Source: Strix aluco (lineage: Eukaryota; Chordata; Aves; Strigiformes; Strigidae). From it: DNA of 64,000 nt. The notes below the pieces were generated by a model that was not told where the DNA came from, did no database searches, and saw nothing but the letters and a program-made list of their open reading frames with translations. Numbering within the stretch: position 1 is the stretch's first letter; every line of letters begins with the position of its first letter. Shown in pieces: positions 50,573 to 63,382 of the stretch. The stretch covers positions 87,325,994 through 87,389,993 of the forward strand of contig NC_133932.1 of NCBI RefSeq assembly GCF_031877795.1. The letters are read 5' to 3'. Both the position numbers and the translations under genes were made by a program.

Positions 50573-50608
<36 letters not shown>
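50573..50608. repeat. T36 homopolymer
   Basis: Thirty-six consecutive T after a pyrimidine-rich TCCCTCTCCCTC stretch. It may lie just beyond the SLITRK1 transcript. Length is uncertain in any assembly. Confidence 0.93.
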
Positions 50609-50614
<6 letters not shown>

Positions 50615-50639
50615 TGCGGCAGTGAATCCCTTTATTAAT

Positions 50640-50890
50640 ACTGTGAATCTCTCCCTGCTGCTGCCGCCGCTGCCGCCGCCGCTGCTGCACACACTGCAGA
50701 TATATTAGGGATGTTAGTGGGAATTTGATTTAATTGACTCTGCCTAGCTCGGTCTCATTAAGCCGGAGCCGGATTTCACCGGTCAGCAGGCCGGGCCCGG
50801 GGGCAGCCCGCCGGACTGCCGGCGAGGCGGGGCTGCTGCGGGCGGCTGGGCTCCGGCAGCTGCTGCAAGTGGGAAAACTAATTAGCGAAG
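50640..50890. promoter_or_regulatory. GC-rich block downstream of SLITRK1
   Basis: A second, short CpG-rich block, about 1.6 kb after the SLITRK1 stop. It starts with CTG/CCG triplets (about 50655-50690), then mixed sequence with TTTAATTGA (50730-50738 area), CTAATTAGC (50879-50887) and GC-rich CCGGGCCCGGGGG. The homeodomain-like sites and island-like composition suggest a regulatory element. No gene or splice evidence supports an exon. Confidence 0.35.
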
Positions 50891-50959
50891 GGACTTTCCC
50901 ATCCCTGCTCTGGGTAGCTGCACCCTTTGAGATTAAATGCTGAAAAAAACCCACGGCGC

Positions 50960-53900
50960 AGTGCTGCAGCTGGACTTCAGGCAGCTCGCATTTGATCCCA
51001 TTCCTCTACGGGAAAGTGCCCCTAAACTCAGTAAAATCTGTAAAAGCGAAAGCCCCTGCAAATCACTTGTAACTCACAGCTCAAGTCCCAGCGGAGATAT
51101 GGAGAATTTCAGTCACGTTGCTTCTGGCTTTCTCCAGGCAGAGAATCCTTTTAAAGAGTAAAACACCGTAAGGGACTTGCTGAACTTCAAATACTGATTC
51201 GGTTTGCTTTATAGAAAGTGTCCACCTTTGGGATATGCGAGGAGAAAACAGACGTGCATCCATACACATTGCAATAGATAGCCTCTTGAAAATGAGGCAG
51301 AAGCCTGACCCCGGGTGTTCATGAAGTATGAAACGTGGGGAATAGATCATTCCTCCAGAATCCTTTATCACTGCGGAAAGGTCTGCAGTCTCCTAGAAAA
51401 CACCTAGAAGTTTGGTTGTCTAGCTCTGAAAATGGGATGTCCTGCTTAACTATACAAACCGTTCCTATTTCGAGGGCCCTTCTTTAGATTCCCCCTTGCT
51501 TCTTTGTTAGACTGATTGTTCTGCCAGGACATTCTGCGTAACACAAAGTGATGGCAGTAGAGGCTCTAGTTTGCTATTGTGCATTGTTCAATCTACCAGA
51601 TTGAGAAGAAAAAGAAAATGCATTTACATGTGAGCCAGTATTTCTGTCCTCAGAAGGCCATCAACTTTAGCTTAGGCATAGTCCAAAAAAAGTAAGCCAG
51701 TACACCCCTAGATGACTACTTAAGTCATGCTGCCTTCTCCATGGTATTGTGGTGATAAAATTGAAGAACTGAGAGCATTAAGGATACATCCCGTGTTAAA
51801 ATATTGTAGTTATGTTACAAGCACTCTTACGGAAGTTAAGATAAAAGATGTAGTAAATTCAAGATGTCAAATCACTGACTGAGATCAGACATGCATGCAT
51901 TCCAGAGAGTATAATGCTAAATATATGTAATTTTGATTTTTTATCCTTGAGAAGTAGCATAAACTTGTAACTTTGCTCATTTACTTTCCCTAAAGTGCTA
52001 GTTCAAGTTCATTGGCACACTTAAATAGAAATGTCAGTGAAGTGTTGAAGATATGCATTTATTACCCTTTTTTTCTAGGTTGGGGTTGGGGGGAAATAAA
52101 ATTACCCTTTTTCTTTCTATGTCATTTTCTGATTTTAACATTCACATTATTCTTTCTTCCATCTTGCAGATGCTCACCTTTAAGACACACAGATCACCTA
52201 ACTCTCTGAGTTGATATAATAATTATCAGGCTTTATTACAATGCTTATCTTATTTGCATGTTTAGTGTTTCCAAGATTATTTTTATCAAAACAAAACACC
52301 CAACCAAAGAGAAAAATAAGAGAAAGAAAAAGGATGATTGAGGATGTAGTGAAGGAAAGTGAAGTGCAAATATGTTAAATACGTTTAGCTGTATGGCATT
52401 AACTACAATTGAAAAAAGTTAAATGTTTTATTCATTTTGATAAAGCCTAACTGTATTGATAATACTTCTGACATTGGAAGCCTACATAATATCCATGTTG
52501 TGTCAAAACCTGTACATTTTTTTCTGCCAATTTAAGATGAATTTCCTAACTCCAGGCATAATTAACTTACTTCTTATTGCTTCTTAATAATCACAGTAAA
52601 GAGACTTCTGTTGTTTCAGAAAGGACAGACAGAAAAGAAACAGATATGTTGTTTAGTTAGTTTAAAAGAAAGTTTTGTTTTTTCTGCAAACACTTCAACT
52701 AAGAATAGCCTAGAATTTAAACTGTTGCCATAGAAATATATGCCTGTATGCATGGTAGCCTCTTGCATGCCATTGCAGAGGACTGAATGAAACTCTAGAA
52801 GCAAACTGATGAAATTTTAAATTAATACCTATAGGTGATATGTATCATTTTGAGCAGAAGTGTACTGTTGGAACTGCACAAGAATATGTTATTATATTGC
52901 TTTACTAAATTTATTGGTTGTGCCAGGTTATTTTATAACTTTAGTGCAGTTTGCATTGAAAATAGTTTCAGATCTGCTTGCAAGCTAACGTGATGTAAAC
53001 CTTTTTTTTTTTTTTTTTAATTTTTGCAAGAGCGGGGTCAGGTTTTATCTGATGGAGAAGAAAAGGCTTTGTGTACTAGTCTTTACTCGGGTAGAACAGC
53101 CATTAACTACAAAAGGCGAACATTTCACACTTTCTTAAGCAAAACTCCTTAGGGCTAAAGTTAAGGCAGCAAGAAGCTGCAAAATGCTTCCCCTTCCCAA
53201 CAGAATAATCTCTAGCTTCCATTATCCGTGAGAAGTTTTCTAGGTGTCCCAATATGAAAGTCTCGAAAAGACAAGTAGCTCTTAGTAAAGGAACAACTTC
53301 TTTGCATTTTTGTCAGTGGCTTGTTCAGCTGCAAAACAAAGCAGGATTTTTTTCGAGAGTTTAGTGTAGTTGTTTACACTATCTGGATCAGTCAGAGCAG
53401 GTTTGGCTACTTCTTATTCACGTGTAATTGAAAGTGAGAATTCTTAGATGATTATGGACTTCAGCAGGTAGATCCTTTTGTATTTAGAAAAGTTTTCATA
53501 AGTATATATGTGAAGTAGGACAGTTTCTGTGATTGAATCTTATTCCATGTATTTGTGCAGTTCAAATTTGTGGGAATTCTTTGTGATTTATGGTACAGAA
53601 ATTTCCAGGCAATGGGCAGGACTTCTGAGCTGCTGCATAAGAACCTTTTTTTGGTGTTTGGGAACAAGTCAGAAAGTGAAGAATTAATGGTTTGTGTTGG
53701 CAAGCTGTGGTTGCCCCAAAAATCACCAAGATATTTATATAATCTATTTAAAATGTGTAATGTATAATCTGTTTAAACTGTATTAAGAGTATGGACATGG
53801 CCAATCAAAATCACAAGAATCTTTTATATAGTCCTCAGCTTTTCCCAGACAGAGGAATATTAGCACTGGAAGAAATGTGGACTGAAAAATGCTTCAAGTA

Positions 53901-54960
53901 TTGTGTTACATTACATTACATTCATTATGATTATGTTTAGCAATGCTACCTTAATGGGTTAACCTGTAACAGAAGATGATATTCAACATAATTGTCTGAG
54001 AGTTTCAGAAACTTTAATGATGCTATCTTATAGGTGGAGAAATACAAATGAGATCCATCAGCATTACTTCTCCAAGATTAGTTACCAGGTCAGTTGACAT
54101 ATTGTTGTGCTGAATGGTTTAATTTACCAGTTTAAGCTTCTGAATCAAGTTCTGTATATACTTCTCAAATACATTTTTCAGTTATGTGACAGAGGAACAA
54201 AGTCAGCAGAAATTCCCATGAAGGAAATAGCAGTCTCCTGCGGCAAGCACTTGAAGGCTAAGACTGAAAATTCATAGCAGAGGAAAGAATGGACAGAAAC
54301 AGCCCATTGTAGAAGATGCTGAGCTGACTCTAAGCGAATGACTGCTTTAAGTGCCATTGTTTTAGTGGTATCAGTGGCACAAAGTGCTCTATCATTTGCC
54401 CCACAGAAATATTCCTGCCACCAGAACTCCTTCTCTATCCGTCTCCCTTTCCATTAGGTAGCAAGATTGATCCCCCTCAGTTTCTGAGCCAATGCATCAA
54501 ATTCTCTTAGCTATTAATGCCATTTATTGATATCATGACTGTTCAGACAGACCCCTCGAGCTTTGGTCTCAAAGCATGTCTAAGCATGGGCTGTCATGAT
54601 TGGTTTGTGTTATTTTATCATTCCTGAATCAACTGCAACTTTCGTGCAAGTGGGAAGTTTAACAGACAAGGTGCATTAAAATGTGACTTGAGGAAAACAA
54701 AAGAATGGGAAGATAATTATTCTTTTCGTTTAAATGAGAATTCACATAGTGAAGATGGGCTGGGAAGCCACAATGAAAACTATGGAGACCAGTGGAAAAT
54801 GTAATGCAGAACATATATGAAGAAATGAAGAAGCAGTATAGTCTGGTGGAAGAAGTTAGGGAATGTGACTTATTTTCTGGATCACTATGCAACCTAGAGT
54901 GTAGGTGATGTTTGTCTCATCTGGCTTAATGGTCTTGAATGAGCTGCTCTAGCACAAGCC
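50960..54960. other. Intergenic DNA downstream of SLITRK1, no gene seen
   Basis: Mixed to AT-rich non-coding DNA. It contains a poly(T) run near 53002-53019 and a short ACATT pentamer repeat near 53908-53922. Open frames are short with no recognisable domain. Some parts may be conserved non-coding sequence, which cannot be judged here. Confidence 0.5.
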
Positions 54961-54964
54961 AGTA

Positions 54965-55330
54965 GTGGCCTAAGAGGTGTCCTGGAGTATCTGAGATATG
55001 TGCATGAGGCTTGTAGATACAAAATAAGGACTAGGGTACACTCATACATTTCTGGAGTGGCAGGTGAAGCCTAGGTCGGATATATTAGGGCATCTGAAAT
55101 AGGAGTAGACACCCATGTGGGAACAACTGAATTGAACTCTAGATCTACATGGAGAGGCTGGTGGCTTGGTTTGCATGGTCCACATAAGTAATTTGAATTA
55201 CCTTGGTATCTGAGCTATCTGCATGGTGCTGACAGAAAAGGCTCAAGGCTTGTAGGACATATGATCAGCCGGTGACCTGCAAGGTACTTTAAGATACCAC
55301 AAATGACACTGCATTTCTATGAACGGGCAG
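54965..55330 (+). repeat. Unclassified degenerate repeat family, double copy (copy C)
   Basis: Two related units lie in tandem. The first, about 54970-55125, runs CCTGGAGTATCTGAGATATG, then TCTGGAGTGGCAGGTGAAGC, then GGGCATCTGAAATAGG. The second, about 55195-55320, runs CCTTGGTATCTGAGCTATCT, then CATGGTGCTGACAGAAAAGG, then GATACCACAAATGACACTGC. The same order of words occurs near 13.1, 58.75 and 63.2 kb. The two halves may be an internal duplication of the element or two insertions. Confidence 0.5.
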
Positions 55331-58300
55331 AGAAGCTGAATCCTAAATGTAGCTTAGATACATATTCCTGCACTGCAGATAATTAAATGCATGTGACAAC
55401 TAAATCAAGCCCTTGAAATTATACAGAATAGATTATATCAGAGATGGTTAGCTGAGACATGACAATTAATTTTTAAAGGACGACTGTTAATTTTTAGAGG
55501 CTATCAATTAGGTCAGATATATCCCACACACTTTCTCCATCTGTTTTCCTAACTTGGATTTTATTTGTTGTCTTTTCAGATTGTTAGCTGTTTGATTTGG
55601 GGATTGAATCCTATTGATTGCTTTTGGATGGAACTCCTATTTCAGCCGATGCCTTTAGAAATTAGTCTTGTACGTAATAACCGTAACAGAAACATCATAA
55701 AGTAATAGAAGTCTCAGGAAACAAAAATATAACAACTACAAAAACATCCTGACAGTTATTGCTGCTACCATAATAGTAAATAACTGGTTCTTGGGTCAAG
55801 CTTGAAATATGAATGAGGAATACGATATTCCAGGGGTGCAGTCATTATCAAAGTCATTAAGGTGATCACAGTGAGAGATAAATGCTAGCAATGGATGAGA
55901 AAATACAGTGGAAAGTGTTTCAGAAAAAATCTGGTTTATGAAAAGAAAGTGCCAAACTGTAAGTGGTTTTTCACAGGAGGATTGAAAAGGGAAAAGTATA
56001 ATTTAATTATGGACACACAGTAGCAACCTATTCACATGAGATATCCTAAAGGGAAGACAGATGGTAGGAAAGATTTAAGTGCAGGATGTAGAATATGTGG
56101 CTAGACCCCAGAGACTATTAGTCATATTGTAAGTGGATATATCAAGTTGCCCAGGATAAATATGGTACAACAAAGTTGGCAGTATTGTGTACTGGGAACT
56201 CTGTAAGCAATACGGACTTTTAGAGAGAAGTGTCAGAACTTAGACTGGGTACAAATGGAGAAAATGAAAGCACAAAAACAGTATAAGATTTTTTCCACTG
56301 TTACAGTTCAGGAAGTGAATGTTTTAAAATTAGTTATTGTGGTTATATAGGTTATTTTATCACGTGTTTTTATGTAGAATTTTCTCTATTTTAGTTAACT
56401 TGGTAAGAAAGTATTGATAAACAGGTTCTACTCAAAATATAAGGTGATGGACACTTCTAAACCACTGAAATAGAAACAATTTTCTAAATTTTGGGGTGCA
56501 TTTTCACTGTTGCAATAATCTTAGATCCTTCTGAGAAATTCCTTCCCAGTGTCCTTCCCTATGACATTATGTGTGGCAGAGAATAATAACATTAATAGCA
56601 GTAAAATAATAATGATAACTTTCATGTTTAAGGGTTTTCTGTTTTCTTACTACCTATAGTAAATGAAGATGCATATATCCTATAGGGAGAAAACCACACA
56701 AACCTATTTTCTCTGTCTTTTTTTTTTTCCCTTTTTTTCTTTGTCTTTTTTATGCTTTAATTTAGATATACACACTTTTGAATGTAAGAACATGATGCAC
56801 AGACAAAATAAGACAATGTAAGAATGAACAAGAGGAATGCACTAAATACAGATGCTAGCCCCTGCAGATTTGCTGAAGTTATTCAGGAAGAAGAACTGCA
56901 GCTCTGAACGGCAGAGTGAAAGATGTTACTGGCATTGACTAAAGGTGCCCATGGGAACAGAAAGCACTTACATTTTTTAAAGGTCTTGCTATGACTATGC
57001 TGCTATTAATGAAAGATGATCTTAACTAACTAAAATTTTAGTGTAAGACAATAGTCCTCTGTAACTAAATAAATGAGAAGGTGTATTTGGGGTAATGATT
57101 AGGCTGTTGATTTGGGCCTTATAATAAGGCAATATTGAAATTAAGCTGGGAAGGAAGTAGTTCTTAGTACAGATCCATAAATTGCTGTCTACCCAAACTT
57201 ATTAGCTCAACTGCAGACATTTATATTAAATTAGGCCCATTTGTGCTTTGAACAAATTCATAGTATTCATAAGTTCCAATCTGAATAATAAATGTAAAGA
57301 TTCTTAGCCTCATTTTGTATTGTACCTGAGCATGTTCATTATGTTATATGGATGAAATTAGACATGTAATAAAAGTGAATAAAAAATTTTGCTAATAAGG
57401 TTTAAAAATAGGTTGCACAGTTTAAAGGATCAGTTCTGGCTACTAGTGTTACATCATTAACAGAGTACTGCTCACATAATGGTCCAATATGGTTCATTGA
57501 CATGGATTTTATCAGTGTAGTTGGTTATTTGAAAGCAATCAATTTCTGATTATGAAGCAACAAGCTTATGATAGTCATTTAGTAAAGAATGCTAAATTTA
57601 GATAATTGCTATAGAAGAGTTGATAGTTTATAGTGGAGCCTGAATCATATCTAGCACGGTTCAGAAAGCAAATGGCAATGATCAACATATATGTTTCATC
57701 ATATTTTTTTAGACTAAATCCTATCCATAGGTATGTTTCTGTAGGTTTCACTGAATTAATACTTTTTTCCAAATGTCAGTGTTTACTAAATTCAAAAACA
57801 ATTATTCCTGTAGAGAGAATAAAGTCAGTTGCAAATCCCTGCTCTGTCTGGTTTGATGAGGAATCAATCTTAATCTCTTGTGCAGGACAAAATTGTCAAA
57901 CAGTAGTGGAAGAAAGAGAAAATTTAAAAACCATAATTGTCTGATATAGATCCTCTTGCATTGGACTGAGTGATCCATACCTCTTTAGCTGGAATGGAGT
58001 CCTCTATCCTGCTAAATTAATGAAACCAGAACCTGAGTGAACTCAAGCATTGGAGCTATAATCCATAATGGAGAATCCCTACTGAATAACTGTTATATCA
58101 TAACCTAGCTCTTTTTTGGAGTTCTCCACTAGCTCTGTTCAAGACAAAATTGCTACAGAGGTGACTAGCCCTTGGCAATGTGAACATGAGCCAATTTGTA
58201 CTTGGACTTTAAACCTAGGATTTAATTCTACTTCTTGCTCGTTTAGAAATATGAATATACACAGTGTATCTCCTGCGGGCTCAGCATTTGGCCCAGAGAT

Positions 58301-58710
58301 TCATTTATGGGCTTAAAAATTAGTGTTTTTTTTAGTGGGTTTTTGTGTTGTTCCCCCTCCCTTCTTTCTCACTAGGTTTTGATTATGCAATGCCTTCTCA
58401 GAAATCCTGTTGGATATCTGTAATCACCTTTGATGTCCCTGCTTTTGGCTTTGACTGACAGACAGACAGACTGGACAATCAGACAAGAATATATCAATGA
58501 GAATTTTTGTTTAATTAAAAAAACAAAAAGAGTTATTTTTGTTTGTCATGTGGGCTAGTATTTTATATTAAAACTACTAGAATGGGTTGCCAGAGTAAGT
58601 TTAAATTGCTGTAGTTATGGCATCCAAATGTAGTGGCATTTGGATATAATCCTATCCTCTTTGAACTCAGGATAGACATTTGGGACTGAATTTTAAAAAG
58701 AGTTTAAATA
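55331..58710. other. AT-rich intergenic DNA, no gene seen
   Basis: Non-coding. It contains T-rich runs near 56720-56750. Open frames up to 103 codons lack recognisable features. Some old repeat remnants are possible but not assignable. Confidence 0.5.
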
Positions 58711-58719
58711 TCATTTAAG

Positions 58720-58960
58720 TTGTACATGCTTAGGCAGTCTTTAAGGCATCCTAGGTTACCTGAGATACCTGCACAGGCTTAACACATTCTCTTTTATGGA
58801 TGGCAGCTGGAGTCCAGGCAAGATACTTTAGCAAACCTTAAGTGTTATGGATGATTATGTTAAGGCATCTTAAGTGTTCCCTGGCTGAAATGTAACAGCT
58901 GTATTGTGAGCACATGAATTTAGACATCTTAGTCCGTAACTGAATTGCAGCTCCTAAGCT
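58720..58960 (+). repeat. Unclassified degenerate repeat family (copy D)
   Basis: Contains TAAGGCATCCTAGGTTACCT, GAGATACCTGCACAGGCT, GGATGGCAGCTGGAGTCCAG and GATACTTTAGCAAACCTTAA in the order seen in copy C, then TTTAGACATCTTAGTCCGTA and TAACTGAATTGCAG. Ends are approximate. Confidence 0.5.
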
Positions 58961-60365
58961 TGGGTGAGCTAAATCACAGCCAAGCTATTTAACTTTTATA
59001 TTGGTAAAGTGTGATGAATCTCACACTTATGATAACATCCTCAGGATGGAACTTTCAATTAAAAATAAGAATACACACATATAAGAAGACAGCCAAAGAG
59101 TATTCTTCAAATATTTTTCCCCCTATCAAATCACAATTTAATAAAAGAAAACCAAAAAGTTACAGATAATACATATAACTGATTATCTTTCATGATGTTT
59201 GTTGTAATATTAGGACACAGACTGATATATATTCGCTTGTAAAGTTTTTACACTGTATTAATATTTAATGTTACATTACTTCATATTGGAAGGTAGGATA
59301 ATATTGCAGTAAAATAGCAACAACGGCAACAATAAAAATGAGGCTTTTGGGGATTTTTTTTTTCTTCCTCAGAAACATCCCTCTGTTGGCTTCAGGAGAA
59401 TGTCCTGAATTTAGTACAATATAAATGGGATCAGAATAAGAAAAAAAATAGCGGATAACTTTCATAATATCATAGTATGCTTAATTATTAAATAAGTAAA
59501 TAATAATTTATGTAATATTGTCCCCAATAAACAGGGTGAAATTTTGCTCATTTTGCTAACATCAGTCCAATAACAAAATAATCAGTAAATAAAGGAGAAA
59601 GATGAAAACAGCTAAGCCTGACTCCTTCTTGGAAAAGTAGCCTTAATATTTAATTCAGTAGTGACTGAAAGTTAGAAGCCGTGGACTTTGCTGTAGTATC
59701 TGAGTTTGTAGAATGAGTCTAATTTTAGGTAGAATCCATAAAGCACAATATAACCAGAAATGACACTAATTGACAAGCCAAATTGACAGTATTAGGGCAG
59801 AGGCCAAGGAACCAGATACTAAATAATTTTTTTCCCATTCTCTCTCTATGATGCACTCATTCTGACAAGGTTCTAAACTGCCTGAAAACATAGGTTATAG
59901 ATTTTGAGCATCAGATTAATAGGTGTGGCTATTAAGATTTTTTCATTGTCAAGTTCTGAAGCTGGGTTTCAGTATGCTCATTCTGCTGAATTTCTCACAC
60001 CTGCAGCATAGAGGCCTCCTGCTGAGCAAGTCACCTTTGCCTTTCTGCACAGTCAGTGGAGAGAAACAGCAACTTTTAAAGTTCATGTGATATTTTGGGA
60101 TGCCAAGAACAGATCAACTGTAGACTAAGACACCAAATTTAGGTGACTAAATATTGTCATATGGGTGTGAACTGGGTGTCTAAACTCTTATTACAGTCAT
60201 CAAAGGTCTCGTCAGTACAGTCAATAGAGAATAGAAGGCGTCTCAGCTCAGTTTATACAGACACTTAACATGGAACTCAACTTTTAAATATAGCATTATT
60301 TTGGGTTTTCTGGGGTATCTCACCTGGCCTCTAGCTGTCACTCCAGAATGTTTTAGTTCTTTCAC
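58961..60365. other. Intergenic DNA, possible further repeat remnants
   Basis: No gene is seen. The 60110-60200 part (CACCAAATTTAGGTGACTAA and GGGTGTCTAAACTC words) may be another piece of the same degenerate repeat family, but the match is weak. Confidence 0.4.
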
Positions 60366-60369
60366 AGGT

Positions 60370-60545
60370 CCTGTGTCATACCTGTGAGCTCCACGAGTGT
60401 CTTGAATGTCTGAGATATCCTAAGGCATCTCAAATGTTAGCAGTCATTTATGCTTCAGCCAAGACCAAGTTTTTCATTGAGTATATCTGGAACTTAGATA
60501 CTTAATTCAGTTTTGGACACATGTGTTTGGAAGTCTTAATCTCTA
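60370..60545 (+). repeat. Unclassified degenerate repeat family (copy E)
   Basis: Contains TGTCTGAGATATCCTAAGGC, ATCTCAAATGTTAGCAGTCA and GGAACTTAGATACTTAATTC followed by AGTTTTGGACAC. Words and order resemble copies C, D and F. Similarity is modest. Confidence 0.4.
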
Positions 60546-63125
60546 AATAAGCCTCATCCATATTTAGAAAGAGATAAAACATGTTTTAAAAGTTTTATTT
60601 CTTTCCACTGACTCTAACAGGAACCTAGGCCACCTAGTCTGAATATATATCTACAACTATAAACAGCTGCATTTCCTCAAATTAATTCCATGCTTTGAGT
60701 CTTTCACTTGGACCATATATTCCTTTGCTATAAAATGGCATCGTTTCATTGATCTTCCTGAACAGAGAGGTGAGGGTTCAGGTGTCTGACCTCTCCCTCT
60801 TCACTCTTCCCCCTTGCCCCAGCAGCCAGCACATCTGGAAAGCACTAGCCCCACAATACATATGAGCTCTTGGACCCCAAGGCACCCTCCCTCAATTCAA
60901 GGAGTCTGACTCCATGAGGAAAGGGCCCTATTGAGCACAGATATCTTTGCTCTGGATTATACATTTATGGTGGGGGTGGCAAGGGAGAGGAATATGGAAG
61001 TTTTAGCTCTGAATAACTCAGGAATATTAAAAACACAAATGAAAATACGAAAATACATGGAAGTAATTTCTTATCTCAGGAAGAGCTCATATATGCAGAA
61101 ATGTCATGTTAATTCCAAAGAAATCATGCTGATGGCTGGTAATAGAAGCATTCTTTTCATCCTTTCATACATCCATGTAGTATTTATTGCACAAAATTGC
61201 GTACTATTACACAAAAGTCCATGGTGAAGAAAAGTTTGAGCATTCTTACTGAAAATAATGTTGGATTTAGGAGAAGTATTAGTGGAGATCATGATAGACT
61301 TAAGCACAAATTGTTAAGAGGAGTCAAAACTAATAAAAAGTTCCAGTGTGTGATTCAGAAACATATTGTAAAATTCATTTCTAAGTCACTAGCAATATCT
61401 TTGGATTTATAGTCATTAACTATATGGCCTGTTATCTTCAGTCAGATTTAAAAGATTACAAGAAACAGAGTTAAAATGAGAATGAATTGGCCTAAGTTAC
61501 TTAGCTTCAGAAACATCAGTGATGGTTTTAAATAAGGTAAATGCTGTCACTGCCTTCTGTCTCTCATGAACAAGGCTGTACAACATAACCACCATAAATA
61601 ATTCATAGAAAATGATTTGGGGAAAAAATAAGAATGACTCCCCAAAAGTCTGTGTTGAAATAGAATTTTCATTTGAAGAGAAATCTGAGCAGGGTGAAGC
61701 AGAATGAGGAATTTCATGCTGGATTTTTCACTACATTAGGCAGCCTGTGTGTGACAAACAAAAACAACTCAAGTTTTTATTTCTATTTGACTCTGATTCT
61801 TTGCAAATTATGCATATGAACATAGTTCTGTAAGCAATTTTTAATTATTTTTCATGTTAATATAATACTTCAAACCAGATATTGCACATGACTGTTATGT
61901 TCATCATCACACTATCTTGCTCATCAGGTTCAGTGTGTTATTAAAATTTTCACTGAATTGCCCTACAGAATGGTAGAACAGTTTCAGTTCATTAACTTTT
62001 CTCTCATTTCTCCATCTACCAAAGTAAAGTTTCAAGCTTGAATTCTATCGTATAATTTGTGTAACAAGCTATTTGTAAATGACTGGGTAGATCCTGGTGC
62101 AGCTTTTTAAATCAAGTGTTATATTTTTAGTAGTTTCCCAGTATTTTGAAATAATAACATGAAAAATCAATTGCAACATGTAGATAAGTCTTCAAAAATA
62201 TGAAGGAAGAATTTTACCTTCTCAGTTCAACAGACTTTATGATAATAATGTATTAGTGTAAAACCTGAGAGTTGCTTTACAAAACAGGAATCTTTGTTTT
62301 GTACTCAAAGTTTGAGATGTTTCTGAACTTTCAGACCATATGCATAGGCAAGGTTAATTCAAAAGCAGTCTCACTTCAGCACACCTGTATTTTGATACTG
62401 TATAATTGAAAATCAACTCAAATAAATACAGTATTTCAGTGCAAAAGTAATAAGGTTAATAATAGAATGAAGAAAGGTAAATAAATGGTATTGTATTTAA
62501 GTTTAAAAAAAAAAAAATACTTTGTAAATTGCCAGACATATGGAACTTCTTCCATAACCACTTTCTTCCTACTGATCTTTACATAAGAATGTTGTTAACA
62601 TGCCTTTAGTATATCACACAACCACCTGCATATAATCTATGATAATCTGATTTTACTTTGATGTATAGTTCTCTAAATTGGCATTCAAATCAAGGAGTGT
62701 GAGATGCTCTAATAGTAGAATTGACTTATGCCTATTTATGGTATTTTACATGAATGGAAAAATCAGCATAAATCAGACCTAATCAAAGTTAATACTCTGT
62801 TGGCCATGTTAATACTATAGTCCTGTATTCATTGCACATTCAGAAATTCTATGTATTCAGTGCAAGTAATGCAGTAATGGTGGGAGAATCTTTGGCCAAT
62901 AGATTCTGCTCTTAGTTAAGTCCCAGTGTTGAGTTACATTAACATAATATCTAGAACATATCTTTTGAATTGGAGCCAGTACCATTATGAATATTCTGGT
63001 TAGTGAAGAGAAGGTGTGTGTTCATCAGAAACCTAGTTGCTTCTTCCTATTTTGGGAGCTGAATAACTATATGCAGGGAAGAAATCTTTTCCATGTTGAT
63101 GTCAGAAGTGTAGAATAAACCAGTA
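60546..63125. other. AT-rich intergenic DNA, no gene seen
   Basis: Non-coding, with an A13 run near 62505-62517. The 98- and 71-codon open frames near 60931-61412 have no recognisable domain and sit in AT-rich DNA. Confidence 0.5.
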
Positions 63126-63127
63126 AA

Positions 63128-63310
63128 TTAGGACCCTAATGTATGTGCCTAGCACCATTTAAGGTACCTTAGGGTAGCAGAAAAATCTGTATAGTGATGG
63201 CGGATGTGACACAGGACTTAGGAGAACCTCATATCCTCTGGAGAGAAAGCTGGAGACCAGATACTATGTTCTAGGACACCTGAAATGTCACTGACACCTA
63301 TGTTAAAGCG
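63128..63310 (+). repeat. Unclassified degenerate repeat family (copy F)
   Basis: Contains TTTAAGGTACCTTAGGGTAG, CTCATATCCTCTGGAGAGAA, GCTGGAGACCAGATACTATG and GGACACCTGAAATGTCACTG at 63273-63292, then ACACCTATGTTAAAGC. It is the best-preserved copy of the family in the window and ends close to the 5' junction of the CR1 fragment. Confidence 0.5.
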
Positions 63311-63382
63311 CTTCAGTGAGAAGAACACAATGACACTAATATCAGTTGGTTCAGGATTCCTGTCACAAGTCCCTGAACCTCA

